A stretch of 64,000 nt of DNA from Actinoplanes cyaneus (GTDB lineage Bacteria; Actinomycetota; Actinomycetes; Mycobacteriales; Micromonosporaceae). Position numbers and translations under genes: made by a program. Below are positions 25,929 to 34,289 of this stretch, piece after piece. Under the pieces are notes generated by a model that worked only from the letters and a program-made list of their open reading frames with translations, did not search any database and had not been told where the DNA came from. Numbering within the stretch: position 1 is the stretch's first letter; every line of letters starts with the position of its first letter. The DNA lies in NCBI RefSeq assembly GCF_016862095.1, contig NZ_BOMH01000020.1, forward strand, positions 1-64,000, in the 5' to 3' direction.

Positions 25929-25987
25929 CTTAGATTACGCACGTCATCTAAGATGCGACAAGGTGATAGATGACACGCGTCATCTAT
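25929..25987. promoter_or_regulatory. Two TetR operators between SDR and tetR
   Basis: CTTAGATTAC-GCAC-GTCATCTAAG (25929-25952) and ATAGATGAC-ACGC-GTCATCTAT (25966-25987) are long inverted repeats. The second is perfect and the first has one mismatch. They share TAGATGAC/GTCATCTA arms. TATAGT at 25985-25990, overlapping the second, is a plausible -10 for a leaderless tetR. Confidence 0.8.
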
Positions 25988-25997
25988 AGTGGGAGGC

Positions 25998-26522
25998 ATG
26001 GGACGGGTATCGCAGGCACAGGCCCGGGAGAACCGGGAACGGATCGTCGCCACGGCGGCCCGGCTCCTCCGGGAGAAGGGCATCAACGGGATCAGCGTCG
26101 CCGATGTGAGCGCGGCGGCCGGGCTGACCCACGGGGGCTTCTACAAGCAGTTCGAGTCGAAGGAGGCGCTGGTCAGCGAGGCCATCGCGTACGCGTTCGC
26201 CCAGCAGGCGACCCGTCTCGAGGCGGATCCCACGCTGCTGGACGGCTACCTCACCCCGGAGCACCGGGACACTCCCGGGACGGGCTGCCCGGCGGCCGGG
26301 TTCGCCGGTGATGTCGCGCGCGCGGCGGGTGGGGAGGCGGCGCGGCAGTCCTACGCCGACGGCGTCGCCGCCTACGCCCGGATGCTGGGCACCGACGACG
26401 AGCCCGACCTGGCGGCGGTCAGCATGATGGTCGGCGCGCTGATCCTGTCCCGCGCCACGGCCGGCACCGAGATCTCCGAGCACCTCCTGGCCGCGGCGAA
26501 GCAGGCACTAGACGAGCGGTAA
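25998..26522 (+). CDS. TetR-family regulator
   Basis: This 174-aa TetR protein has helix-turn-helix part VSAAAGLTHGGFYKQFESKE and a C-terminal domain with the CPAAGFAGDVAR segment found in the AcrR-like subgroup linked to SDR genes. ATG at 25998 is used; a GTG at 25989 is possible. Its last 15 bp overlap the end of the convergent tetR at 26508. Confidence 0.87.
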   Translation: MGRVSQAQARENRERIVATAARLLREKGINGISVADVSAAAGLTHGGFYKQFESKEALVSEAIAYAFAQQATRLEADPTLLDGYLTPEHRDTPGTGCPAAGFAGDVARAAGGEAARQSYADGVAAYARMLGTDDEPDLAAVSMMVGALILSRATAGTEISEHLLAAAKQALDER

Positions 26523-27113
26523 GCCCCTCTGGAGCAGGTCCAAGCCGTCCAGCAGGCGATCGAAGTCGCCCCGCTCGAGCGTGGAGTTCCCGGTCATCCG
26601 GCCGGGCGGCAGGATCGCGAGCACCACGCCGGCCACCGCGCCGCCCATCGCCCGGACCCGGAGGTCGCCGGCCGCGAGACCGGTGCGCTCGGCGATCACG
26701 TCGCAGATGAGGTCGAGTGCCTCGGCCATCTGGTTCAACGCCCGGGACCGCAGCTCCGGCACCTCGGCGAAGAGTTTCTGCCGGCGGCGCTCGCTCTCCC
26801 ACACCTCCGGCGACATGGTGAGGAAGACGTCGCGCATCGCCCGCCGGATCGCCTCGATCGGCGGCACTTCCGGCGGCTGCGCCCGCACCGCCTCCACCAG
26901 GATCGGGTCGTAGTCGTCGACCAGGATCACGTCCTCCTTCGCCGGGAAGTAGCGGAAGAACGTGCTCGGCGAGACCTCGGCCGCCTCCGCGATCTGGTCC
27001 ACGGTGGTCGACGCGTACCCCTGCTCCTCGAACAACCGCATCGCGTGCTCGCGGATGGCGGCCCGGGTCTTCGCCTTCTTGCGTTCGCGCAGACTGGTGG
27101 GGGGCGAGGTCAT
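26508..27113 (-). CDS. TetR-family regulator coupled to MFS exporter
   Basis: This 201-aa TetR protein has recognition part IAEAAEVSPSTFFRYFPAKED, a strong match to the FRYF subgroup with an MftR-like C-terminus. Its ATG overlaps the stop of the upstream MFS gene by 4 nt, so the two are translated together, unlike the divergent pairs elsewhere in this window. It probably represses its own operon. Confidence 0.87.
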   Translation of the reverse strand: MTSPPTSLRERKKAKTRAAIREHAMRLFEEQGYASTTVDQIAEAAEVSPSTFFRYFPAKEDVILVDDYDPILVEAVRAQPPEVPPIEAIRRAMRDVFLTMSPEVWESERRRQKLFAEVPELRSRALNQMAEALDLICDVIAERTGLAAGDLRVRAMGGAVAGVVLAILPPGRMTGNSTLERGDFDRLLDGLDLLQRGLPLV

Positions 27114-28621
27114 ACCCCCGATTCTGCCAGCACGGTCTCGGCAGAGCCGGTGGCCGGGCGGCGCACGTGCCGGGGCAGGATCAGCGCGAGCAGCACGCCG
27201 GCCGCGGCCACCGCGCCGGTGGTGACCAGCGCGACGTCCATGCCGTGGGTGAACGCGTGCTGGACCGTCTCCAGCATGCCCGGGTCACCGGCGCGCTGGG
27301 CCAGCGCGACCCCGGACGCGGCGCTGTCCCGCGCGGCGGCCGGCAGCCCGGCGGCGTCGATCTCGTCGCGGTATCCCGCGTTCAGGACGGTGCCCAGCAC
27401 CGCGACGCCGATCGCGCCGCCGACCTGCCGCATCGCCTGGATCAGGCCGGAGCCGACGCCGCTGCGCTCCGGGGTGAGGGCGGCGAGGGCGGCGTTCATC
27501 GACGGCGGCAGGGTGAAGCCGAGTCCGAGGCCGGCGACGCCGACCCAGGCGGCGACATAGCCGTAACCGGTGTCCACGCCGGTCCGGGCGCCGGCGAGCA
27601 GCGCGGCGGCGATCAGCGCCAGCCCGGCGCCGACGACGACCCGGGCGCCGAGCCGCGCGACCAGCCGATCGGCGAGCCGGGCGCCGACGAGCAGGCCGCC
27701 GATCACCGGGAGCAGCCGCAGGCCGGTGCCGAACGCGTCGTGCCCGCCGACCGCCTGCAGGAACTGCGGCACCGCGAAGAGCAGGCCGAAGAACGCGAAG
27801 CTGGCGACCGTGGCGAGCACCGCGCCGCCGGTGAAGCCGCGGGAACGGAACAGGTCGAGGTCGATCAGCGGCGCTGTCGCGCGGCGCTGCCACACGGCCA
27901 GGGCGATCAGGGCGACGACGCCGCCGGTGATCGTGAGGGACGACCGCAGGTCACCCAGGCCCTTCTCGCCGGCTTCGACGATCCCGTACGTCACCGCGAC
28001 CAGCCCGGCGGCGGAGAGCACCACCCCGAGCGGGTCGAGGCGCCGTGTCCGGTCGCCGTGCGACTCCGGCACCCAGGCGGTGACCGCGAGCAGGCCGAAC
28101 GCGACGACCGGCAGGTTGATCAGGAACACCGAGCCCCACCAGAGGTGGTCGAGCAGCCAGCCGCCGAGCAGCGGGCCGAGCGGGATGCCGAGCGCGTTGG
28201 CGGTCACCCAGATGCCGAGCGCGCGGGGCCGGGTCTGCTCGTCGAAGACGACAGTGAGGACCGCCCCGATCAGCGGCATGATCACCGCGGAGGCGAGGCC
28301 GAGCACGGCGCGCGCGGCGATCAGCTGGCCGGTGCTGCCGGCGAACGCGCACCACGCGGAGGCCGCGCCGAAGAGCAGGAGCGCGCCGAGCAGGAACTTC
28401 TTGCGGCCGTACCGGTCGCCGAGCATGCCGGCCGGCAGCAGCGCCGCGGCCAGCACCAGCAGGTACGAGTTGGTGAACCACTGCAGGTCACCGGTGGTGG
28501 CGCCGAGGTCGTTGGCGAGCGTGGGCAGCGCCACGCTGAGCACCGTGCCGTCGAGGCCGACCGCGAGGGTGCAGAACGCCAGAGCGGCGAGCGCGAACCA
28601 GCGCGCTTGGGAAGTAGCCAT
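27110..28621 (-). CDS. MFS drug:H+ antiporter (DHA2, 14-TM type)
   Basis: This 503-aa exporter has about 14 helices, the helix-1 motif LDGTVLSVALPTL and motif A GDRYGRKKFL near residue 68, plus a GIPLGPLLGGW motif C. It resembles the EmrB/QacA group. It forms an operon with a following TetR gene. The gap before the start contains TGACAG and CTGTCA as an inverted pair. No clear ribosome site precedes the ATG. Confidence 0.9.
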   Translation of the reverse strand: MATSQARWFALAALAFCTLAVGLDGTVLSVALPTLANDLGATTGDLQWFTNSYLLVLAAALLPAGMLGDRYGRKKFLLGALLLFGAASAWCAFAGSTGQLIAARAVLGLASAVIMPLIGAVLTVVFDEQTRPRALGIWVTANALGIPLGPLLGGWLLDHLWWGSVFLINLPVVAFGLLAVTAWVPESHGDRTRRLDPLGVVLSAAGLVAVTYGIVEAGEKGLGDLRSSLTITGGVVALIALAVWQRRATAPLIDLDLFRSRGFTGGAVLATVASFAFFGLLFAVPQFLQAVGGHDAFGTGLRLLPVIGGLLVGARLADRLVARLGARVVVGAGLALIAAALLAGARTGVDTGYGYVAAWVGVAGLGLGFTLPPSMNAALAALTPERSGVGSGLIQAMRQVGGAIGVAVLGTVLNAGYRDEIDAAGLPAAARDSAASGVALAQRAGDPGMLETVQHAFTHGMDVALVTTGAVAAAGVLLALILPRHVRRPATGSAETVLAESGV

Positions 28622-28625
28622 GGAA

Positions 28626-28657
28626 TGACAGTAACTCTCAAAAGCTATGCGCTGTCA
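28626..28657. promoter_or_regulatory. Possible TetR operator upstream of MFS-tetR operon
   Basis: TGACAG (28626-28631) and CTGTCA (28652-28657) form an inverted repeat separated by 20 nt, 4 nt upstream of the MFS start. The arms are short, so the call is tentative. Confidence 0.4.
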
Positions 28658-28751
28658 GTTTGCTCAGAGTCCTCTCAGCCTTGGGCGTGCCTTTCCCACA
28701 GATCTCTCATGTTGTGTGAGGATCATGGCTGGGGATGGGGGTGGGGATGCC

Positions 28752-28910
28752 GTGAAGAAGGTTCTCGGCTGGGTGCTGCTGTTCCTGCTGGTCTTCTGGA
28801 TCGGCACGAACCCGGGGCCGGCCGCCGACGTGGCGCGCAGCATCGCCGACGGCGTCGCCCAGATCTTCACCAACATCGGCACGTTCTTCGTCAACCTGTC
28901 GAACGGCTGA
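28752..28910 (+). CDS. Small single-TM membrane protein
   Basis: This is a 52-aa protein: a basic N-terminus (KKVLG), one hydrophobic helix (WVLLFLLVFWIG), then an amphipathic region with ADVARSIADGVAQIF. Similar short proteins with a KK-LGW start and one helix occur widely in actinobacterial genomes, from my memory of such annotations; the function is unknown. GTG at 28752 follows GGGG; an ATG at 28725 would add nine residues. It is 187 nt upstream of htpG on the same strand. Confidence 0.65.
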   Translation: MKKVLGWVLLFLLVFWIGTNPGPAADVARSIADGVAQIFTNIGTFFVNLSNG

Positions 28911-29097
28911 GTCACCGCCCGCGCAGTCCATTGACGACGGCGCGTGAAGCCGCCGCCGGCCGCTGCGCGACCCCCCGGCGCAAGGGCGATTTCCGTGGAT
29001 GGGCACAACCCGGGAGCGGCACTACCCGTGGTGGCCGACAGGGCGACCCGGCGTCGTCATACGATCGGCGTGAACCACCGGACAAGGACGGAAACGG

Positions 29098-30942
29098 GTG
29101 ACGATGGAGACGTTGGAGTTCCAGGCCGAGGCGCGCCAGCTGTTGCAGCTGATGGTCCACTCGATCTATTCGAACAAGGACATCTTCCTGCGTGAGCTGA
29201 TCTCGAACGCGTCCGACGCGCTGGACAAGCTGCGCCTGGCCAAGCTGCAGGACGGCCTCGAGGCGGACACCTCCGACCTGCACATCGAGATCGAGGCGGA
29301 CACCGAGGCACGGACGCTGACCGTGCGGGACAACGGCATCGGCATGACCCGCGAGGAGGTCGTGGCCCTGATCGGCACGATCGCCAAGTCCGGGACGGCC
29401 GACCTGCTGGCCAAGCTCAAGGAGGCGTCCGAGGCCAAGGGCGACGCCGAGCTGATCGGTCAGTTCGGTGTCGGCTTCTACTCGACGTTCATGGTCGCCG
29501 ACAAGGTCACGCTGGTGACCCGCAAGGCCGGGACCGAGGGGCACGGCACGCGCTGGGAGTCGGCGGGCGAGGGCACCTACACGATCGACGACGAGCCGGA
29601 CGCCCCGGTCGGCACCACCGTCACGCTGCAGCTGCGGCCGAAGGACGAGGAGGACGCGCTCTACGACTACGCCGACGAGTGGCGGATCAAGCAGATCGTC
29701 AAGCGATACTCGGACTTCATCTCGTTCCCGATCCGGCTCGGCGACGAGACGCTGAACTCGCAGAAGGCCCTGTGGGCGCGCCCGCGCAGCGAGGTCACCG
29801 ACGAGGAGTACCACGAGTTCTACAAGCACATCAGCCACGACTGGACCGACCCGCTCGAGATCATCAACATGAAGGCGGAGGGCACCTTCGAGTACGAGGC
29901 GCTGCTCTTCATCCCGTCGCGCGCCCCGCACGACCTGTTCCAGCGCGACGCCCGCCGTGGCCTGCAGCTCTACGTCAAGCGCGTCTTCATCATGGACGAC
30001 AGCAAGGAGCTGATCCCGGACTACCTGCGCTTCGTCAAGGGTGTCGTCGACGCGGCCGACCTGTCGCTGAACATCTCGCGCGAGATCCTGCAGCAGGACC
30101 GGCACATCCAGATGATCCGCCGGCGCCTGGTCAAGAAGGTCCTGTCCACGATCAAGGACCTGATGACCAGCAACCCGGAGAAGTACGCGACGTTCTGGCG
30201 CGAGTTCGGCCGGGCCGTCAAGGAGGGCCTGCTCAGCGAGCCGGACAACCACAAGCCGATCCTGGAGATCGCGTCGTTCGCGACCACCGCGCAGGACGAG
30301 CCGACCACCCTGGCCGCCTACGTCGAGCGGATGAAGGAGGGTCAGGAGGAGATCTACTTCCTGACCGGCGAGAGCCGCTCCCAGGTGGTGAACTCGCCGC
30401 ACATGGAGGCGTTCGCCGAGCAGGGCTACGAGGTGCTGATCCTCACCGACCCGGTCGACGAGATCTGGGTCGACGCGGTCCCCGACTTCGACGGCAAGAA
30501 ACTGCGCTCCATCGCGCGTGGCTCGGTCGACCTGAAGAAGGACGAGGAGGAGAAGGCGCCCGAGGGTGACTTCGCCCCGCTGCTCGGCTTCCTCAAGGAG
30601 AAGCTCGACGAGCAGGTCAAGGAGGTCCGGCTCTCGCACCGGCTCACCACCTCGGCCGCGTGCCTGGTCAGCGACCAGGACGACATCACGCCGGCGCTGG
30701 AGAAGATGTACCGCGCGATGGGCCAGGAGGGGCCGCGGGTCAAGCGGATCCTCGAGCTGAACCCGAACCACCCGCTGGTCGCGGGGCTGCGCTCGGCCCA
30801 CGAGAGGGGCGCGGAGGACCCGGCGCTGCCGGAGACCGCGGAGCTCCTCTACGGCACGGCGCTGCTGGCTGAGGGCGGTGACCTGGAGGACCCGGCGCGC
30901 TTCGCCAAGCTCCTCGCCGACCGCCTGGCTCGCACGGTCTGA
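29098..30942 (+). CDS. htpG: HtpG, Hsp90-family chaperone
   Basis: This is a 614-aa cytosolic Hsp90. The N-terminal GHKL ATPase has FLRELISNASDALDKLR, DNGIGM and GQFGVGFYS. The middle domain contains the NISREILQQ catalytic-loop segment, and the C-terminal dimerisation domain follows. It helps fold stress-damaged or specific client proteins. AAGGA lies 9 nt before the GTG at 29098; the ATG at 29104 is an alternative. There is a strong terminator downstream and no other heat-shock gene nearby. Confidence 0.96.
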   Translation: MTMETLEFQAEARQLLQLMVHSIYSNKDIFLRELISNASDALDKLRLAKLQDGLEADTSDLHIEIEADTEARTLTVRDNGIGMTREEVVALIGTIAKSGTADLLAKLKEASEAKGDAELIGQFGVGFYSTFMVADKVTLVTRKAGTEGHGTRWESAGEGTYTIDDEPDAPVGTTVTLQLRPKDEEDALYDYADEWRIKQIVKRYSDFISFPIRLGDETLNSQKALWARPRSEVTDEEYHEFYKHISHDWTDPLEIINMKAEGTFEYEALLFIPSRAPHDLFQRDARRGLQLYVKRVFIMDDSKELIPDYLRFVKGVVDAADLSLNISREILQQDRHIQMIRRRLVKKVLSTIKDLMTSNPEKYATFWREFGRAVKEGLLSEPDNHKPILEIASFATTAQDEPTTLAAYVERMKEGQEEIYFLTGESRSQVVNSPHMEAFAEQGYEVLILTDPVDEIWVDAVPDFDGKKLRSIARGSVDLKKDEEEKAPEGDFAPLLGFLKEKLDEQVKEVRLSHRLTTSAACLVSDQDDITPALEKMYRAMGQEGPRVKRILELNPNHPLVAGLRSAHERGAEDPALPETAELLYGTALLAEGGDLEDPARFAKLLADRLARTV

Positions 30943-30962
30943 CCCGTCGTCCCAGCAATCGG

Positions 30963-30986
30963 AGCGCGGCCCTGCGGGGCCGCGCT
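30963..30986 (+). terminator. Intrinsic terminator of htpG
   Basis: AGCGCGGCCC pairs perfectly with GGGCCGCGCT around TGCG, 20 nt after the stop codon, followed by TCCCGTTT. Confidence 0.8.
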
Positions 30987-31110
30987 TCCCGTTTCCCGGC
31001 GCACCCCGCCGCGGGCTGGAGCCACGAGGCCCACCCGCCTGAGCCGCCACGCCCGCCGCGAGCTGAAGCCGCCAGGCCCGGCAGGGTCGAGCCAGCGGCG
31101 CGGCGCGGTC

Positions 31111-31171
31111 TTCCGGCTGGTGCTCATGGGCGTTATGAGGCACGAATAACGCCCACGAGCGCCAGCCGGAA
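31111..31171. repeat. Dispersed inverted repeat, element B
   Basis: The left arm 31111-31136 and right arm 31146-31171 pair over 26 nt with two mismatches around GAGGCACGA. The left arm is identical to element A over 24 nt, and the centre CACGAA is shared with elements C and D at 3453-3600. Confidence 0.88.
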
Positions 31172-31257
31172 CAGTGAGCGCGCCACCGCCGTGCCCACCA
31201 GCCTCCTCGCGGACTCCGGCAGGCGAGACGCGCCGGCAGCTCAGAGCCCCGGTGAAC

Positions 31258-31527
31258 TCAGCAGCCGGGGCCGGCGGCGCGACCGCCGACGATCCGGTAG
31301 CGCGAGATGTCGCCGTCGACGTAGGGCTTCAGCTGCGTGATCGATGTCGGGTCGGTCTCGTTCACGGCGATGAAACCGACGATCGCCGTGTCCACCGTCC
31401 GGCAGGTCGCCTTGTCCGCGACCGCCCGCGCGTCAGCCGTGATTTTGTCCGGGTTTAACGCTGCGTAAGAACCGCCCGCAACACTTACCGTCACCGCTGC
31501 CGCCATTGCCATCTCCATCAAGCGCAC
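31258..31527 (-). CDS. Small exported protein, possible pseudopilin-like
   Basis: This protein of up to 89 aa has an N-terminal hydrophobic stretch (AMAAAVTVSVAGGSYAAL) and two Cys that could form a disulfide (CRTVDT near 42 and the last residue). The segment CRTVDTAIVGF...TSITQLKPYVDGDISRYRI resembles the C-terminal half of type II/IV pseudopilins, where a helix with paired Cys precedes short strands. No prepilin peptidase or assembly gene is nearby. The exact start among several Met codons (31527, 31518, 31512) is unclear. Confidence 0.6.
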   Translation of the reverse strand: MRLMEMAMAAAVTVSVAGGSYAALNPDKITADARAVADKATCRTVDTAIVGFIAVNETDPTSITQLKPYVDGDISRYRIVGGRAAGPGC

Positions 31528-31705
31528 TGGAGCAGGCTAGCCATCATCACCGCGCGTGACAGTGGCCCGATCGGGCATGATCACGGGCACGGAAAGCGAC
31601 TGTGCCATTCCGGGGGAATGAATCCGGATGAGGCTTTACGGGACGGCTGCCGCTTTTATACCGTGATTACTCGGAGCAACGGTCTGATCACGCTGGAGGA
31701 ACCCC

Positions 31706-32074
31706 ATGCGTCGTGCCGCTGTCGTTCTCGCCGTCCTCGTCGCCGGTCTCTGGATCGCCGCGCCGGCCCAGGCGTTCGCCCACAACAACGTTCACAACGT
31801 CTACTTCCACACCGTCCTCGACGCGCTGACCCTGCTGGTCGTCTCGGCGCCGGTCTGGACGGCGATGTTGTGGAGCGGCCGCCGCACGTGGCTGATGGCC
31901 GCACTGATCGCGGTGGTGCAGATCCCGGTCGCGGTGATCGGGTTCGTCCCGATCGTGAACCCCTACCTGCACCTCGCCCTGTTCCTGCTGGCCATCGGCC
32001 TGACCGCGGTCTCCCTGCGGACCGCCCGCAACCAGTCCCGCGCCGCCGTCACGACGCCGGCGACGTCCCGCTAA
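31706..32074 (+). CDS. Hypothetical membrane protein with His-rich N-terminal loop
   Basis: This 122-aa protein has a signal-like first helix (~4-24, ending AQAFA) followed by a histidine-rich segment AHNNVHNVYFH and three more hydrophobic helices. The clustered His could bind a metal, but no family was recognised. Start ATG 31706 follows GGAGGA. It ends in a 4-bp overlap with the convergent gene. Confidence 0.75.
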   Translation: MRRAAVVLAVLVAGLWIAAPAQAFAHNNVHNVYFHTVLDALTLLVVSAPVWTAMLWSGRRTWLMAALIAVVQIPVAVIGFVPIVNPYLHLALFLLAIGLTAVSLRTARNQSRAAVTTPATSR

Positions 32075-32418
32075 CCACCCACCGCGCGCACCCAAACGCC
32101 GGTGGGGGCGCGCACGGCCAGGCCGATCACGGCCTGGCCGTTCTTTACCAGTCGCACCTGAGGGCATCCGGCTTGTGCCGGGGACCAGGAACCCGATCCG
32201 TCCCGTACGGCGTTGTGCCGGCAATGCTCCTCGTCGACATAGCCCCAGGCGAGCAGCAACTCCTCGCCGCCGAACGAGTAGCGGCCCACGCTCGCGATCC
32301 GGTCCCCCTCGGGTCGCCGGAAGAACTCGGCGCGCAGGCCCGGCACTTTCGTCCCCTCGAAGGACGCGTCCACCTCGGTCCGATGGGGCTCGAATTCCGA
32401 CAAATCGGGTAGTGTCAC
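32071..32418 (-). CDS. Hypothetical small soluble protein
   Basis: This 115-aa protein has a beta-rich pattern (RASVGRYSFGGEELLLAWGY) and two Cys (EEHCRHN and QAGCPQV). No family was recognised. It starts with GTG. Its stop overlaps the stop region of the convergent membrane protein gene. Its composition suits a real gene, but support is only from frame length and codon bias. Confidence 0.6.
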   Translation of the reverse strand: MTLPDLSEFEPHRTEVDASFEGTKVPGLRAEFFRRPEGDRIASVGRYSFGGEELLLAWGYVDEEHCRHNAVRDGSGSWSPAQAGCPQVRLVKNGQAVIGLAVRAPTGVWVRAVGG

Positions 32419-32559
32419 GGCTCGGAGTCAACCACAGGCCTGGCCACGAGCTCCCGAACTCCGCGGTACCGGCCGGGCGTGGTTTGTTCACATTGATCTC
32501 GTCATCCGTTGTGATCCCCTTTTAACCTGACTGTCGGTGAGCACCGCCACAATGGCCTG

Positions 32560-33456
32560 GTGGTGACCGAGACGATGATGCCGGTCAACGGCATCCAGGT
32601 GTGCCTGGAAACCTTCGGTGAACGCACCGAGCCCCCTCTCCTGCTGCTCGCCGGGGAGGCCAGCTCGATGGACTGGTGGGACGACGAGTTCTGCCGCCGG
32701 CTCGCCGCCGGTGGCCGGTTCGTGATCCGCTACGACCATCGCGACACCGGGCGGTCCAGCGCGTTCCCGGCCGGCGCGGCGTATTCGGGTGTGGACCTGA
32801 TGAACGACGCGCTCGGGGTGCTCGACGCGCTCGGGGTGCCCGCCGCCCACCTGGTCGGGCTGTCCCTGGGCGGCGCGCTCGCCCAGCGGATCGCCGTCGA
32901 GCAGCCACATCGCGTCCTCTCCCTCACCCTGATCGCGACCAGCGCCGGGCTCGGGCCGGACGCCACCCCGGTCCTCGCGGGCGTGGCCGCGGTCGCCGTC
33001 CGGACACCACCGGCCACCGAGGTTCGCGTCCGGGCCACGACCGACGAGGTCGACTGGTCGAACCGGCGTGCCGCAGTGACCTGCCTGATCACGGAGATCC
33101 GGGCGCGGGGTGGCCCGTTCACGCCGGACGAGCCGCAGTTGCGCCGCCTCGCCGAGCGCGTCTTCGACCGGTCCGGTGACCTGGGAACCTCGCGGGCGAA
33201 TCACCGCCGGGCCGGTTACGGGCCACCGGTGCGGGATCGGCTGGCCGCCATCGAGGCGCCGACGCTGATCCTGCACGGGACGCTGGACCAGCGCTTCCCG
33301 GCCGAGCATCCGCGCGAGCTGGCACGGGTGATCCCGGGCTCGCGACTGGTGTGGCTGGAGGGCGTGGGCCACGAGGTTCCGCCGCGTGCCGTGTGGAGCC
33401 AGGTGCTCACCGAGATCCTCGGCGAGCCCGCCGATCCGCTGACCCCCGCCGCTTGA
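32560..33456 (+). CDS. Alpha/beta-hydrolase
   Basis: This 298-aa alpha/beta-hydrolase has the nucleophile elbow GLSLGG (Ser near 102), Asp in HGTLDQRFP near 247 and His in GVGHEVPP near 274. The YDHRDTGRSS motif near 60 is typical of esterase/peroxidase-like members. Substrate is unknown. Start is GTG 32560 or the adjacent GTG 32563. There is no clear partner gene. Confidence 0.87.
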   Translation: MVTETMMPVNGIQVCLETFGERTEPPLLLLAGEASSMDWWDDEFCRRLAAGGRFVIRYDHRDTGRSSAFPAGAAYSGVDLMNDALGVLDALGVPAAHLVGLSLGGALAQRIAVEQPHRVLSLTLIATSAGLGPDATPVLAGVAAVAVRTPPATEVRVRATTDEVDWSNRRAAVTCLITEIRARGGPFTPDEPQLRRLAERVFDRSGDLGTSRANHRRAGYGPPVRDRLAAIEAPTLILHGTLDQRFPAEHPRELARVIPGSRLVWLEGVGHEVPPRAVWSQVLTEILGEPADPLTPAA

Positions 33457-33500
33457 GGCTCGACAGTCGTCCGGGCGAGCGGATCAGGGGCGGGCCCGCG

Positions 33501-33569
33501 CCGGTCAGGGGCAAACCCGCATGCCGGTCAGGGGCGGGCGCGCACGCCGGTCAGGGGCGCGCGCGCACG
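33501..33569 (-). repeat. Three 23-bp repeats carrying successive copies of a gene's 3' end
   Basis: CCGGTCAGGGGC-type units start at 33501, 33524 and 33547, with partial units on both sides. The unit at 33547 carries the stop (TGA, complement of 33551-33553) of the HAAS-type gene. The downstream units repeat that end, including the stop, in what should be the 3' untranslated region. Confidence 0.9.
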
Positions 33570-34168
33570 CCGGTCAGCAGGGCCAGGCCGGCGACGACGG
33601 AGCCGGCGCAGGCCGCGAGGTAGCCGAAGACCAGGACCGGGCCGGCCGCGACGCCGAGCCCGGCCAGCACGAGGACTGCCAGGAACGCGGTGGCGGCCGA
33701 GCCGGCGGTCAGGACCCAGCCGGCCGCTTTCTGGGCCGGCGTCCAGCGGGACGAGCCGGTCGCGATCAGCATCCCGGCGGCCGGGCTGATCACCGGCATC
33801 AGGAACGTGCCGCCGATCAGCAGGGCGAGCGCCGCGGATTCGGCTCCGCCGCCCACCACCGCGACCCGGGGTTCCGGTGGGACGTGGGGCGCCGGGGCGG
33901 GCAGGCGCAGATGCACCGGCAGGAAGCCGCGGCGGGTGGCCGCGGCCAGCTGCTCCGGAGGCCCTAACCGGCTCAGCACCGGCCCGGGGTCGGCGCCCGG
34001 CTCGTGACGGGCCGCCACGTAGTCGGAGACCGTGCGCATGAGCTCGTCGCGCAGGTCGGGCGGCAGGTCGTCGCTGGCAGCCCACAGCGCGGCGAGGTAG
34101 TCGAGCACCAGCGCGTCGCCGTCGGCGAGTGGCGCGGTGGGCATGGTGGCAGGCAGGGCGGTCGTCAT
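33551..34168 (-). CDS. HAAS/DUF1700-like membrane protein
   Basis: In this 205-aa protein, residues ~18-85 form a helical acidic segment (DYLAALWAASDDLPPDLRDEL...LSRLGPPEQLA) that matches the HAAS/DUF1700 signalling domain. Four hydrophobic helices follow. HAAS proteins usually sit beside a PadR-type regulator; none is present here. The C-terminus ends in GVRARP at a tandem-repeat array. Function is inferred to be membrane signalling. Confidence 0.7.
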   Translation of the reverse strand: MTTALPATMPTAPLADGDALVLDYLAALWAASDDLPPDLRDELMRTVSDYVAARHEPGADPGPVLSRLGPPEQLAAATRRGFLPVHLRLPAPAPHVPPEPRVAVVGGGAESAALALLIGGTFLMPVISPAAGMLIATGSSRWTPAQKAAGWVLTAGSAATAFLAVLVLAGLGVAAGPVLVFGYLAACAGSVVAGLALLTGVRARP

Positions 34169-34289
34169 CCCGGTCCTCCTTCACGAGGCAGCGATGCCGT
34201 TCAGCATCGACCCCCGTGCGGGCGGGCACATCGGACCAGGGTTGTATTCCGCGGCGCCGGTATCAGACTTTCGGCCTATGGTCGGGGGT

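Larger units (their letters stand above)
30943..31257. other. Convergent intergenic region after htpG
   Basis: This 315-bp stretch contains the htpG terminator and inverted-repeat element B. The rest is GC-rich sequence with CCGCGAGCTGAAGCC-like repeats (~31010-31070). I see no gene. Confidence 0.7.
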
